Numbered from the stretch's first letter, positions 53,057-62,675 are shown. The stretch: 64,000 nt of DNA from CAVUCE01 sp963739985 (GCA_963739985.1 CAVUCE010000021.1:248001-312000); one strand, 5' to 3'. Notes: generated by a model not told the origin, from the sequence alone. Made by a program: numbers and translations.

Positions 53057-53478
53057 ATAATTCACCGATAATCAAAGAAGTAGTTTTAAATGCTTCGGTC
53101 GAAAAAGTGTGGAAAGCGATTACTGATAAAGGCGAAATGAAAAATTGGTATTTCGATATAGCGGAATTTAAGCCCGAAGTCGGATTTACTTTTCAGTTTT
53201 ACGGCGGAGATGAAAAAAATCAATGGCTGCATCTTTGCACAATAACGGAAGCAGTCCCAGGCAAAAAATTATCATACAGTTGGAGGTATGAAGGCTATCC
53301 GGGCGAATCATTTGTAACATTTGAGGTAATTGAAGAAGGAGAAAAAACTAGAGTTAAACTCACCCATGCCGGACTTGAGAGTTTTGGTACTGATCTTCCG
53401 TGGTTAGCAAAAGAGAATTTTAATGAGGGCTGGGAAGAAATTCTTAATACATCGCTAAAAAAATATTTAGAACAATAA
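53053..53478 (+). CDS. AHSA1/SRPBCC-domain protein 1
   Basis: A 141-residue START-like/SRPBCC domain protein with the AHSA1 pattern: VEKVWKAITDKGEMKNWYF, an aromatic cavity, and WEEILNTSLKKYLEQ at the end. These proteins bind hydrophobic ligands; pairs with ArsR regulators are common in many bacteria. It overlaps arsR by 4 bp. Ligand unknown. Confidence 0.85.
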   Translation: MNNSPIIKEVVLNASVEKVWKAITDKGEMKNWYFDIAEFKPEVGFTFQFYGGDEKNQWLHLCTITEAVPGKKLSYSWRYEGYPGESFVTFEVIEEGEKTRVKLTHAGLESFGTDLPWLAKENFNEGWEEILNTSLKKYLEQ

Positions 53479-53493
53479 AAATAAAAAGGAGCA

Positions 53494-53919
53494 ATGATGG
53501 AAAAGATCGAAAAAAAAATTACTATAAATGCAACCGCGTCCAGGGTCTGGAAAGCATTAACTGATCCAAAACAACTAGGTGAATGGATGATGATGCCGAC
53601 TACTTTTGAACCGGTTGTAGGTCAAAAATTTACATTTAAAGTTGAAGGAATGGAAAACTGGGATGGATATATTTATTGTGAAGTAAAAGAAGTTGAGGTG
53701 AATCAAAAACTGGCTTACAGTTGGAACTCAGAAATGATTAATGGAGAAACACTAGTTACTATTTTGGTTTCAGAAAAAGAGGGACAGACAAATGTCACTT
53801 TAATTCATTCCGGTTGGGAAAATTTACCTGCCGAATTGAGAACAAAAATGATTGAAGGACACAGCAAAGGCTGGGATGAGCGATTTGTCGAAAATCTTAC
53901 AGGATTGCTTACAAAGTAA
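53494..53919 (+). CDS. AHSA1/SRPBCC-domain protein 2
   Basis: Same 141-residue length and fold as its neighbour (ASRVWKALTDPKQLGEWMMM ... SKGWDERFVENLTGLL). The two look like a tandem duplication that diverged. A strong ribosome site (AAAAAGGAG) precedes the ATG, 16 bp after the first copy. Third gene of the operon. Confidence 0.87.
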   Translation: MMEKIEKKITINATASRVWKALTDPKQLGEWMMMPTTFEPVVGQKFTFKVEGMENWDGYIYCEVKEVEVNQKLAYSWNSEMINGETLVTILVSEKEGQTNVTLIHSGWENLPAELRTKMIEGHSKGWDERFVENLTGLLTK

Positions 53920-53941
53920 ATTCTCATTAATAATATGATAT

Positions 53942-53968
53942 AGCTGTCATAGTTATACTGTGACAGCT
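53942..53968 (+). terminator. Stem-loop after the ArsR-AHSA1 operon
   Basis: Perfect 8-bp arms AGCTGTCA / TGACAGCT with a 11-base loop; following sequence is AT-rich without a long T-run. Confidence 0.5.
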
Positions 53969-54134
53969 TAATTAATAAATATTTGCTTCACTATAATAAT
54001 TTGTAATTTTACTTCCAATCTAAATCGGTAGTTATCGCAGTAAAAATTTCTCATAATTTTATTTGGGAATCTTTAAAATAATAGTTAACTATGGTACAAC
54101 ACTTCTAAAAAAAAAATAATTCAGTGTTACCAAG

Positions 54135-54761
54135 ATGAACATTCCGGATAAAAACATAATATTTCCGATAAAGGGCTATGATAAGCTTTGTTTCCTCAAA
54201 AACATTATAACCAATCCTAATATTGTAGTAGGCGACTATACATATTATGACGATTTTGAGAATGTAGATAACTTCGAAAAAAATATAAAATATCATTTCG
54301 ATTTTATAGGTGATAAACTAATAATTGGTAAATTTTGTATGATTGCTTCCGGCGTAACTTTTATTATGAACGGAGCAAATCATCTAACTGATGCAATAAC
54401 TTCGTATCCATTTGCAATATTTGGCGATGACTGGACAAATGCGATGGAGGGGAAAAGTTATCCGATAAAAGGAGATACAATTATTGGTAATGATGTATGG
54501 ATTGGTCATCATGTAACTGTTATGCCCGGTATAAAAATTGGCGACGGAGCTATCATCGGAACGAATTCTATGGTAACTAAAAATGTAGCACCTTATTCGG
54601 TTGTCGGTGGAAATCCGGCTAAAGAAATAAAAAAAAGATATACCGAAAATCAAATAGCCAAGCTTTTAGAGATTAAATGGTGGGATTGGCCGATTGAAAA
54701 GATTACAAAAAACGTGAAATTTTTAACCGGCAATAATATTAGTGAATTTATAAAAGAATAA
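54135..54761 (+). CDS. Vat-type hexapeptide-repeat O-acetyltransferase
   Basis: A 208-residue left-handed beta-helix acetyltransferase of the Vat/CatB (xenobiotic acetyltransferase) group: hexapeptide turns such as DTIIGNDVWIGHHVTVMPGIKIG (shortened), catalytic-type His in the NGANHLTDAIT region, and PYSVVGGNPAKEI near the end. Relatives acetylate streptogramins or chloramphenicol; the chromosomal copies often have unknown substrates. Single gene. Confidence 0.85.
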   Translation: MNIPDKNIIFPIKGYDKLCFLKNIITNPNIVVGDYTYYDDFENVDNFEKNIKYHFDFIGDKLIIGKFCMIASGVTFIMNGANHLTDAITSYPFAIFGDDWTNAMEGKSYPIKGDTIIGNDVWIGHHVTVMPGIKIGDGAIIGTNSMVTKNVAPYSVVGGNPAKEIKKRYTENQIAKLLEIKWWDWPIEKITKNVKFLTGNNISEFIKE

Positions 54762-54807
54762 AATAATAATGAGCCGAAAGTAATGCTTCACATCGCTACA
54801 AGTATAT

Positions 54808-54948
54808 ATGTCTAAATCGCTTGGCAAGGGAATTAAACTTTTCAAAGACGGTCGTCCGGAACAAAAATTAGAACCTACTTTTACAAAATCTTATGAAACC
54901 GGGTTAATTCAATCTCGTTACAAAAAATTTCCCGATTTATTTCAGTAA
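54808..54948 (+). pseudogene. Remnant of a RibD C-terminal (dihydrofolate-reductase-like) domain
   Basis: A 46-codon frame reading GKGIKLFKDGRPEQKLEPTF then KSYETGLIQSRYKKF. This closely matches the last part of RibD_C/DHFR-like proteins, where (G)GGIPLF and SG(L)VQ(L)RY recur. The rest of the domain (about 130 residues) is absent upstream, so this is a decayed fragment. Confidence 0.5.
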
Positions 54949-55089
54949 TTGCCTCATAGCTGTTAAATTAATTTTTCATTTTGCGTTAATTGTCATTACT
55001 CACAATAATTTTATTAACATTAGCTAATTTTATGAAAAATTAAGAATTTAAGGCCCACAAAATAATATTTCATTTTATATAGAGAACAA

Positions 55090-56157
55090 ATGAACGATAC
55101 TAATTTTAAATACGAACTGTTTTTTGAACTATCACCGGATTTATTGTGTATAGCCGGTTACGATGGATATTTTAAAAAAATAAATCACGCTGTTGCAAAT
55201 ACACTTGGCTATTCTTTTGAAGAATTATACGCAAGACCAATTAATGATTTTGTATATCATGATGATAAAGATCTTACTTCAAAGGTTCGGCATGAACTTA
55301 CGCAGTCTAAGCCACTTTATAATTTTGAAAACAGATATTTAAATAAGAACGGAGAAATTATTTGGCTGTCGTGGACATCTTTACCGGTGGATAGTGAAAA
55401 ATTGGTTTTCGCCATCGCAAAAAATATTACGCACAAAAAAAGAATTGAGGCGGAGAGAAATTCTTTACTCGCAAATCTTACTAAAGTTAATAATGAATTA
55501 AAGCAGTTAAATTACACTACTTCTCATGATTTAAGATCTCCGGTAACAAGTTTGCTTTCCATTTTTGATATGTTAGATGTTACAAGGATTACCGATCAGG
55601 AAACAATTGAATTGATTGATATTTTAAAATTAGCCGGAGAACAATTAAAACAAACACTTAATAATTATGTTGATGTCTTAAGTGAAAAACATAGTGCGCA
55701 CGCTAACCTGGAAGAAGTTGATTTAAATGAATGTCTCAACTCCGTTGTTAAATCGATTAGTTCTTTAATTCAAACTTCAAAAATCACTATTAATACCGAC
55801 TTTTCGGAAGTGAATAAAATCAAGTTTAATAAATCTTATATGGAAAGCGTTTTTCTAAACTTGATCACAAATTCTATTAAGTACACAAAGCCCAATGATT
55901 TGCCTATTGTCTCTATTCATACAGAATCTGTTGGAAAAACGATTCGGTTAATATTTGAAGATAACGGCCTTGGCTTTGATATGGAAAAAGTAAAAGATAA
56001 GATTTTCGGTTTGCGTCAAACATTTCATGATCATAAAGACAGCAAAGGAATAGGCCTTTATTTAGTTTATAACCATATTACTAGCTTAGGGGGAAAAATA
56101 GATGTAGAAAGTAAAATAAACGAAGGTACCAGGTTTATTATTACAATTAAGAAATAA
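55090..56157 (+). CDS. Cytosolic PAS-domain sensor histidine kinase
   Basis: 355 residues: a PAS domain (~1-120), a HisKA segment with His in TTSHDLRSPVTSLLSI near residue 147, and a HATPase with N-box NLITNSIKY and GIGLYLVYNH. No membrane segments are present. No response regulator lies beside it, so it is an orphan kinase. The input ligand of the PAS domain is not visible. Confidence 0.88.
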   Translation: MNDTNFKYELFFELSPDLLCIAGYDGYFKKINHAVANTLGYSFEELYARPINDFVYHDDKDLTSKVRHELTQSKPLYNFENRYLNKNGEIIWLSWTSLPVDSEKLVFAIAKNITHKKRIEAERNSLLANLTKVNNELKQLNYTTSHDLRSPVTSLLSIFDMLDVTRITDQETIELIDILKLAGEQLKQTLNNYVDVLSEKHSAHANLEEVDLNECLNSVVKSISSLIQTSKITINTDFSEVNKIKFNKSYMESVFLNLITNSIKYTKPNDLPIVSIHTESVGKTIRLIFEDNGLGFDMEKVKDKIFGLRQTFHDHKDSKGIGLYLVYNHITSLGGKIDVESKINEGTRFIITIKK

Positions 56158-56328
56158 AATGTAGGTATGTAGAAATATAGATATAAATAATTTTAATGAA
56201 CAATTTTTGCAAGTTAATTAGAGACATCCATAATGTCTTTTAATTCAGACTTATTTAATTGCTGCGATATTTTCACTTCCATTCAAAAAATATATATTGA
56301 TCATTTTATCGTGAATTTTTACTAATCT

Positions 56329-56463
56329 ATGATAAATAAAAATTTCAGAAAATTTTTTATTGTTATTGTAGTTTTAAGCGGTGTGCTGGTAAATGCAATT
56401 TATTTCTCCGGTTTTGTATCCGCTTTTTTATTTGCACAATATAATTTCCAATTTTCTCTTTAG
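56329..56463 (+). CDS. Possible 44-residue membrane peptide
   Basis: ATG-started frame with one strongly hydrophobic segment (FFIVIVVLSGVLVNAIYFSGFV) and basic N-terminus (MINKNFRKF). It sits 57 bp before the PAP2 gene. No ribosome site is strong and no homologue is recognised; it may be chance. Confidence 0.3.
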   Translation: MINKNFRKFFIVIVVLSGVLVNAIYFSGFVSAFLFAQYNFQFSL

Positions 56464-56519
56464 CCTTGAAATCACATTTCAATTTTACTTAAATTATTTC
56501 TTATTATTTTTAATAATAT

Positions 56520-57491
56520 ATGAAACTAAATAAAATGAATTTGAAATCCGGCTTCTTATTTCTTTTCTTACTTACTATACCTGCAATTATATCCGCACAA
56601 TCGGAAAGAGAAATAAGTTTAGCATTGCGGAATTCAAGTTTCTCTGAAAAAAATACTAACTTTGGAATCATTAACCTAAATAAAAGAACTAGCCCATTTT
56701 CAAATAGGGAAAATACTTTATCAAACATTACTCCTCATGAATCAAATTCAGGTCCATCCGATTTAACTGTTTTCAGCCAATTAGGAAATAACATTCTCAA
56801 TAGTTTCAAAGGTGATAATCTTTATCTTCATTTAGCCGGAATTGCTTCAACAGTTTTAATTGTTGAAACTAATACTGATTATAAAGTAAATAAGTTTTTT
56901 CATGAACATCAGGAATTCGGAGATATAGCTTCGCCGATAACGCGAATCGGTTTCTATCTTCCGTTTGTCGTCGGTGGTTCGCTATATGCTTACGGAAAAA
57001 TCAGATCGGATGATCAAGCTTTGGGAGCTTCTTTCGCTGTTTTTCAAGCTAGTCTGATTTCACTTGGTTACAATTCGCTCTTAAAAGCAATCACCGGACG
57101 CCCGCATCCTGATCCGGGCAGAGTTGAAGATATGGAAGGATTAAGCAAAACTTTTCGATTCGGCTTTTTAAGAGGCGGTGTTTTCTGGGGCTGGCCTTCG
57201 GGGCATACAGCCACAACTATGACTGTAGTTTCTGCTCTTACTAATTATTATCCAAATAGCACATGGCTTAAAGTTGCCGGTTACAGTCTTGTTGCCTATA
57301 TGATCTACGGAGTTTCATCTGTTCACGGCGGAAGAATGCATTGGTTTTCAGATGCAATTGCTGCTGCTTTTATGTCCTACGCTATTGGCTCAACAGTTGG
57401 TAAATTTTATAGAAACAAATTTAATAAAAGTGGTTCACCATCTCCTTCACCTTCAGTACCGCTGGGTCTAAATATTTCTCTTCAGTTTTGA
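56520..57491 (+). CDS. PAP2-family membrane phosphatase
   Basis: A 323-residue protein with a signal peptide (FLFLFLLTIPAIISA) and the three PAP2 motifs: KAITGRPHPD, PSGHTATT, and SSVHGGRMHWFSDAIA. These form the phosphatase site facing the periplasm. The acid phosphatase/lipid phosphatase family acts on isoprenoid or phosphatidate pyrophosphates. The Ser/Pro-rich end (SGSPSPSPS) is not part of the core. Confidence 0.9.
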   Translation: MKLNKMNLKSGFLFLFLLTIPAIISAQSEREISLALRNSSFSEKNTNFGIINLNKRTSPFSNRENTLSNITPHESNSGPSDLTVFSQLGNNILNSFKGDNLYLHLAGIASTVLIVETNTDYKVNKFFHEHQEFGDIASPITRIGFYLPFVVGGSLYAYGKIRSDDQALGASFAVFQASLISLGYNSLLKAITGRPHPDPGRVEDMEGLSKTFRFGFLRGGVFWGWPSGHTATTMTVVSALTNYYPNSTWLKVAGYSLVAYMIYGVSSVHGGRMHWFSDAIAAAFMSYAIGSTVGKFYRNKFNKSGSPSPSPSVPLGLNISLQF

Positions 57492-57573
57492 GATTTGTTT
57501 TCGCCTAGAAGGTTCTCTACTAATCCTCAAGTTTATAACTATTAAAAGCTAAACAGAGACGCTATTTTTCAAC

Positions 57574-58311
57574 TCAATCCTCAAAATACTCTGTGCCTGA
57601 TTTATTAATATATCCCCATTTACCATTCACTTTTACAGAAATTAAGGCGCTGTTTGTATAAATTATATCATCGTACTTTATAGGAGTTATACCTCTTCCG
57701 CCGGAATCAATTAATCCCCACCATCCGTTTAACTCAACTCTTACAACTCCGTCTTTAAACTCTCCTACCGTAGAATAATTGTTTTGAATTACTTGTTTGC
57801 CGTCTTTGTTTATAAATCCCCATTTACCGTTTACCTTTACGGCTACCAATTCTTCACTAAATTTTCCAATGCTTTCGTATTTTATAGAAGTAACTTGTTT
57901 CCCTGATGTGTTTATAAATCCCCAAAGATCATTTAGCATAACCGGGAATAGTCCGTCTGAAAATTTATCTATTTTATGATATTGTGGCGGGATAATCTCT
58001 TTGCCTGCAGAATTTATAACGCCCCATTTACCGCTAAAAATTTCTTTATCTTCTTTTCTTTTAATTCCGAAGTTTATTTTAGCAAAACCGTTACTGAAAT
58101 CTTCCGCATCGTCATATTTTATTTCAGTAATTTCTTCGCCCTTTTCGTTGATGAAACCCCATTTATTGTTAAGCTTTACCTTTACTAATCCTTCGTTAAA
58201 ATCACCGACAAATTCATACTGAATTTGAATTATGATTCTTTTATTCCAATCGCAGAATCCCCATTTGTCTCCTTTGCGGTAGGCAATTAGCTTAGGTGAT
58301 TTATTAGTCAT
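57574..58311 (-). CDS. WG-repeat protein
   Basis: A 245-residue protein of about seven WG (KWGFINEKG-type) beta repeats, each around 35-46 residues. No signal peptide, no enzyme motif. WG repeats mediate protein contacts; the function cannot be said. Single gene, opposite to the PAP2 gene. Confidence 0.88.
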   Translation of the reverse strand: MTNKSPKLIAYRKGDKWGFCDWNKRIIIQIQYEFVGDFNEGLVKVKLNNKWGFINEKGEEITEIKYDDAEDFSNGFAKINFGIKRKEDKEIFSGKWGVINSAGKEIIPPQYHKIDKFSDGLFPVMLNDLWGFINTSGKQVTSIKYESIGKFSEELVAVKVNGKWGFINKDGKQVIQNNYSTVGEFKDGVVRVELNGWWGLIDSGGRGITPIKYDDIIYTNSALISVKVNGKWGYINKSGTEYFED

Positions 58312-58465
58312 ACTTACTTCTCCTAAAATTCATGTGGTACGCATTACCTGAAACGATAATGAGTAGATAAGTTGATTTTTATCCCTATGCAGTAGCCCCT
58401 CGATTGGCAAGATATTCTTTTTAATGAAAGTGTCAAGAGTAAAAAGAAATTGGTGTGCGCAATAG

Positions 58466-59647
58466 TTATTCTTCTGAAGAATTTTGATATTTTTTCTTTT
58501 TGCTTCCTTCATAGCTCTCTATTTGAAGCAATATCCCTTCGAGCTTGCCGTTGAATAGAGAAACTAATTTGTTTGATTTTAGTCCAATTGATTTCCTCAG
58601 GGAAGGTTCGCCTGTGTATATATAAGCTGTTGTACCGCCGCATTTCCCTTTGAGAAAATCTCCAAATTCTTTGTACAGTACTTTTACCCCTTCTGATTTT
58701 CCTAGTCTCATTCCGTATGGAGGATTACAAATTATAGTTCCATTCTTAAATTCATCAATTTTCTGAAAAGGCATATTGGTTAGTTCAATAGAATTACTGT
58801 AAGGTAAACGGGATAAGTTACTTGAAGCTACGCTAAGATTTTCTTTTGAAATATCATTACCAAAGATTATTCCTTTTGGAAGAGGACGAATGTTTTTATC
58901 GCATTCCGATTTTACTTTTTCCCATTCTTTTGTATCAAACTCTTTCATGTGAAAAAAACCGAAATTATTACGAAGAGTCTGAGCCGGAATGTTGCAATAG
59001 TGCATTAAAGCTTCGCAAATTATTGTTCCCGATCCGCACATGCAATCAAGTAGTGGAGTGCTTCCATCCCATTTACTTATTTTTATTAAAGCAGCCGCTA
59101 AAGTTTCCTGCATGGGAGCTTCCCCGGCTAGCAATCTGTATCCGCGCTTGTGAAGTGATTCGCCGGAAGTATCCAGGCTTATAATTGCAGTATCTTTCTC
59201 AATGTGAAGATTAAAGCGTACATCCGGATTTTTAACATTTACATTCGGACGTTTGCCGAATTTCTCTCTGAAGTAATCCGCAATACCATCCTTTAAACAT
59301 TGTGATGCGAATAATGAATTTGTGATTTTACTTTTTGTAGTTGAAGCAGAAATAGAAAAAGTTTTATCAACCGAAAGAAAATCTTCCCAATTAATTCTTT
59401 TCGATCTTTTTCTGAGAACATCTGTATTGTAACATGGAAAAATTATTAAAGGTGCGAGTACTCGTGTTACTAATCTTGATGTATAATTAATTTTATATAA
59501 AGTAGATTGATCGGTTTCAAAATATACACCGCGGTATGTTATCTTTGTATTTTTAGCGCCAAGTTCTTTTAATTCATCTTCGCAAAGATTTTCCATTAAA
59601 CCGGTAACTTGAGCAAAGAATCTTTTGTCTTTTTGATATTCGTACAT
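58466..59647 (-). CDS. THUMP-domain SAM-dependent RNA methyltransferase (RlmL/TrmN-like)
   Basis: About 393 residues from MYEYQKDKRF; the open frame reaches 13 codons further to 59686. An N-terminal THUMP domain (~50-160) is followed by a Rossmann methyltransferase with the TPLLDCMCGSGTI SAM motif and the catalytic NPPYG near residue 285. This type methylates guanine N2 in 23S rRNA or tRNA. Which RNA position cannot be told. Confidence 0.88.
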   Translation of the reverse strand: MYEYQKDKRFFAQVTGLMENLCEDELKELGAKNTKITYRGVYFETDQSTLYKINYTSRLVTRVLAPLIIFPCYNTDVLRKRSKRINWEDFLSVDKTFSISASTTKSKITNSLFASQCLKDGIADYFREKFGKRPNVNVKNPDVRFNLHIEKDTAIISLDTSGESLHKRGYRLLAGEAPMQETLAAALIKISKWDGSTPLLDCMCGSGTIICEALMHYCNIPAQTLRNNFGFFHMKEFDTKEWEKVKSECDKNIRPLPKGIIFGNDISKENLSVASSNLSRLPYSNSIELTNMPFQKIDEFKNGTIICNPPYGMRLGKSEGVKVLYKEFGDFLKGKCGGTTAYIYTGEPSLRKSIGLKSNKLVSLFNGKLEGILLQIESYEGSKKKKYQNSSEE

Positions 59648-59831
59648 ATAACTTTCTCTATAACAGCTGCTTTTAGAATTTACCAAAGGTAAATATAATA
59701 ATTAAAAATCGAATCATATTGAAATATAATCACTAGTATTTAATTTTTTACCTTAGAAAAGATTAATTTAATCTAAATGAATAAAAACCAGTTTATCTAT
59801 TTAATCTGTTATAGCAAAAACGGAGTAAAAT

Positions 59832-60431
59832 GTGTTGAAAGATGAAAAACAGCGCTTCAATTTTCAAGATTCTTTCTATGAAGATCAAGAATTTAATAAT
59901 ATAACTTTAAAAGAAGGAATATTAAAAGATGTTGAGTTTTTTAATTGCAGTTTTAGATCATGCGATTTTTTCAAACTTAAATTGCAATCTTGCGAATTTG
60001 AAAAATGTATATTTGAACTTTGCGATCTTAGTCTTATAAATATGAAAAATATAAAACTTTTAGATGTAGAATTTAATAATTCCAAATTAGTCGGTGTTAA
60101 TTGGTCGGGAACTGTTAAACCAAGTAATTATAATTTTAATAATTGTAAACTTGATGATTCGATATTTTATAAACTGGATATTCACTCAATAAAAATTGTT
60201 AATTGTTCAGCTAAAAATTCGGATTTTATTGAAGCGGATTTATCCAGAGGTGTTTTCACTAATACAGATTTTGAAGGTAGTAAATTTTATCGTACAAATT
60301 TATCTTTGACTGATTTTTCACAAGCTTATAATTATAATATTGATCCTAATAACAATAAGCTTAAAAAAACAATTTTTTCATTGCCGGATGCTGTTTCTTT
60401 GCTTAATGTATTTGATATTGTAATCAAATAA
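59832..60431 (+). CDS. Pentapeptide-repeat protein
   Basis: A 199-residue protein with tandem five-residue repeats of the A(D/N)LxF type, here Cys-rich (FFNCSFRSCDFF, QSCEFEKCIFELCDL, then DFIEADLSRGVFTNTDFEGSKFYRTNL). Pentapeptide proteins form a right-handed quadrilateral helix; some protect gyrase. No such role can be claimed here. Starts with GTG. Confidence 0.85.
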   Translation: MLKDEKQRFNFQDSFYEDQEFNNITLKEGILKDVEFFNCSFRSCDFFKLKLQSCEFEKCIFELCDLSLINMKNIKLLDVEFNNSKLVGVNWSGTVKPSNYNFNNCKLDDSIFYKLDIHSIKIVNCSAKNSDFIEADLSRGVFTNTDFEGSKFYRTNLSLTDFSQAYNYNIDPNNNKLKKTIFSLPDAVSLLNVFDIVIK

Positions 60432-60435
60432 GTAT

Positions 60436-61230
60436 TTAGTTGCCGAATATCTTCGTAAATTTTGTATGAAGTGTTTTGTCTTGGTACTTATCTTCGCCCA
60501 AATTTTCTAACTCTGTTTTTGTATAACCCGAAGCTATTTTACTTACAATAACTCTTTTCAATTTCTCATCCACACTATAAAAGATTCTCCATGTTCTATA
60601 TGCAAGAATATATTTTGCTTCGCTTTCTAATTCCATAATTCTTTTTCTGGAATTATCCGCCGGATTAAACTCAAGCTGTAACTTTGCAAAGCTAACCAAA
60701 TTAATATTAGCTTCATCCTTTAACCATTTGGTTTGTTCTTGACTGCTATCCTCAAATTCTACTGTATAGATAGATTCTAAACCGTTTTTTACCCAGCCGG
60801 TTTTAGAATCCGGAAAAGAATCGGAGTAAGGAAGATAAGGCTTTATATCAAGTACAGGAGAGCCATTAAGGATATCTGATTCTGAAATGAAAATCTTTAA
60901 TCCTTCAACTTTTTCGAGTTTTACACAACTCATTCCAATTTTATTAGGTCGATGAGGTGAGCGTGTAGCAAATAATCCTACTTTTTTTCTTGTGTGTCTA
61001 GGTGGAGTAACGAGCGGCTTCCAATTATCATTTAGATGAAATAAATAAATTACCCAAATGCGATCAAATCCCTCCAAATTTTTTACTGCTTGCTCAAAAT
61101 TATTACGCGGTTTAAGCTCGACTATAGAAATTCGGTCGCCGGCTAATATTCCTTGCCTAGGTGTTTCATAACGGTGTTTAAGTTCCGAATTAACAAAGCC
61201 AATTGGGTGTAATGTTATGTTTTCGTCCAT
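60436..61230 (-). CDS. trmO: TrmO-like tRNA (adenine-N6) methyltransferase
   Basis: 264 residues with the TsaA/TrmO pattern: HPIGFVNSELKHRYETPRQG, FDRIWVIYLFHLN, and the ATRSPHRPNKIGMSCVKLEK core. TrmO methylates N6 of t6A37 in some tRNA-Thr. It is longer than the ~235-residue E. coli protein by a C-terminal region (LQLEFNPADNSRK...ILAYRTWRIFY) that also occurs in TrmO. Convergent to the pentapeptide gene. Confidence 0.88.
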   Translation of the reverse strand: MDENITLHPIGFVNSELKHRYETPRQGILAGDRISIVELKPRNNFEQAVKNLEGFDRIWVIYLFHLNDNWKPLVTPPRHTRKKVGLFATRSPHRPNKIGMSCVKLEKVEGLKIFISESDILNGSPVLDIKPYLPYSDSFPDSKTGWVKNGLESIYTVEFEDSSQEQTKWLKDEANINLVSFAKLQLEFNPADNSRKRIMELESEAKYILAYRTWRIFYSVDEKLKRVIVSKIASGYTKTELENLGEDKYQDKTLHTKFTKIFGN

Positions 61231-61298
61231 TTAATATCTAAATCCGACAAAGTATAATATAATTACGGAAATATAATTTATTGTTAACTCATTAAAAA

Positions 61299-61326
61299 AG
61301 CAGGTAACAAAATATTTGCACCTGCT
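61299..61326 (-). terminator. Terminator after the cytochrome c gene
   Basis: Arms AGCAGGT and ACCTGCT with a 14-base loop; on the minus strand followed by TTTTTT. It lies just past the stop of the cytochrome gene. Confidence 0.65.
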
Positions 61327-61368
61327 TCTTTTTAAACTATTATTATATCTTCTCAATAATTAAGGGAG

Positions 61369-61896
61369 TTAATCATCATCATGATCAGCTGAAATTGTTG
61401 TATCCATTTTTACCCAGTCATCATGAGACATTGAAGGCATTTTATCGAGAAACGATACTATAGCCCAAATTTTTTCATCAGAATGTGTTTTGCCGAATGC
61501 CGGCATTCCTGTCATCTTTATGCCGTTTTTTGTAATCCAGAATAGATCGGCAGGAGACCATTCCTCTGCTGCACGAACTAACTTTGGAGGATGAGGGTAC
61601 ATACTCATAGCTGTCATACCTCGATCAATGCCGGGTCCTCCATGGCAACCTTTACACATTTCTCTGTAATGTTGGAAACCAACTTTTAACATTTCGGGAT
61701 CGTTTAAGTTGGAAGGAACTGTAACATCTTTTGCATGATGATGTACTGAGTTGTCCATTGTTGTACTGATTAACCAGCGAGTTATAGAATTATGCGGAGT
61801 TACAGCGCTGATATCATAAAATCCTGAATATAGATAAAGTATTCCTAGTAAAGACACTACAACTAGAAATGATATTATCGAAATAGTAACTTTCAT
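61369..61896 (-). CDS. Exported monoheme cytochrome c
   Basis: A 175-residue protein with one N-terminal hydrophobic helix (ISIISFLVVVSLLGILYLYSGF) and a cytochrome c domain with CKGCH at residues 81-85 and an axial Met candidate in KMTGMPAFGKTH. It is membrane anchored or secreted and moves electrons in the periplasm. It stands alone, without an oxidase or reductase gene next to it. His/Asp-rich C-terminus (SADHDDD). Confidence 0.9.
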   Translation of the reverse strand: MKVTISIISFLVVVSLLGILYLYSGFYDISAVTPHNSITRWLISTTMDNSVHHHAKDVTVPSNLNDPEMLKVGFQHYREMCKGCHGGPGIDRGMTAMSMYPHPPKLVRAAEEWSPADLFWITKNGIKMTGMPAFGKTHSDEKIWAIVSFLDKMPSMSHDDWVKMDTTISADHDDD

Positions 61897-62035
61897 AAAA
61901 ATCCTCTTTTAGTAATGTGAACTGAGTTAATTGTATAAATTCTTGCTGGATTAAAACTTCATAAAGTTAAACATTATTTGTTTTTATGAAAGTATAGAAA
62001 AGCACATTAAAAAGAAATGGAATCTGGGATGTATA

Positions 62036-62080
62036 AAAAAAACTGCCGCAATCACAATTAATTATTTTTTACGGCAGTTT
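62036..62080 (-). terminator. Terminator after the HEAT-repeat gene
   Basis: Arms AACTGCCG and CGGCAGTT; on the minus strand a long T-run follows. It lies about 30 bp beyond the stop. Confidence 0.8.
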
Positions 62081-62104
62081 TATGGAGAGAGAATATTTTT
62101 AAGA

Positions 62105-62515
62105 TCAGAGAGTAGCGCTGTAATTTGTGTTGTACAGTGCATCATAAAATCTTGCACAAAGTTTACGAACTCTTTGGCTATCATCCATTTGGGCGGCTTC
62201 TTTTACAGCGTAATGAGCTTTATCGCTCGAAATTTTTATCAATGCTAAAGCGGCTACAATTCTTGCTTCTTCAGACTGTTCACTATGAAGCATGTTCATT
62301 AATGGTATTACGGCTTCTGCAGAATTATACTCACCCAAATAATAAGCGCAGCTTACTCTTAAGCCAAGGTTATCCGATTGTAATCCCACCAGAAGATTAT
62401 CAATTACTTGTTTGGTAATCTTTACGTTGCTTGTTGTTATAATAGTTTGCGCGTAAGTATTCACAGAAGCGATTAACAACAAGAAGACTGTGATTGTAAA
62501 TAAAATTTTTTTCAT
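62105..62515 (-). CDS. Exported HEAT-repeat protein
   Basis: A 136-residue protein with signal peptide (MKKILFTITVFLLLIASVNTYA) and about three HEAT-type helix pairs (SDNLGLRVSCAYYLGEYNSAEAVIPLMNMLH is typical of one unit, shortened: RVSCAYYLGEY). No catalytic motif. Probably a small periplasmic binding module; partner unknown. Confidence 0.8.
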   Translation of the reverse strand: MKKILFTITVFLLLIASVNTYAQTIITTSNVKITKQVIDNLLVGLQSDNLGLRVSCAYYLGEYNSAEAVIPLMNMLHSEQSEEARIVAALALIKISSDKAHYAVKEAAQMDDSQRVRKLCARFYDALYNTNYSATL

Positions 62516-62675
62516 GACAGCACCCTCTTGTTTTGTTTATAAATAATCCTTTATTCACTTTCCAATATAATCTATCAAATCATTGATGAAATTGAATAGT
62601 GATAGATGGGGTTAATTGCTGATTAAGTATTAAATCTTTTAGATGATGGGGGAAGTTGAAGAATTGTTTTTACAA

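Noticed and set aside
58330..58512. 60-codon minus-strand frame overlapping the RNA methyltransferase end
   Set aside because: Overlaps the real gene in another frame and has no protein-like features.
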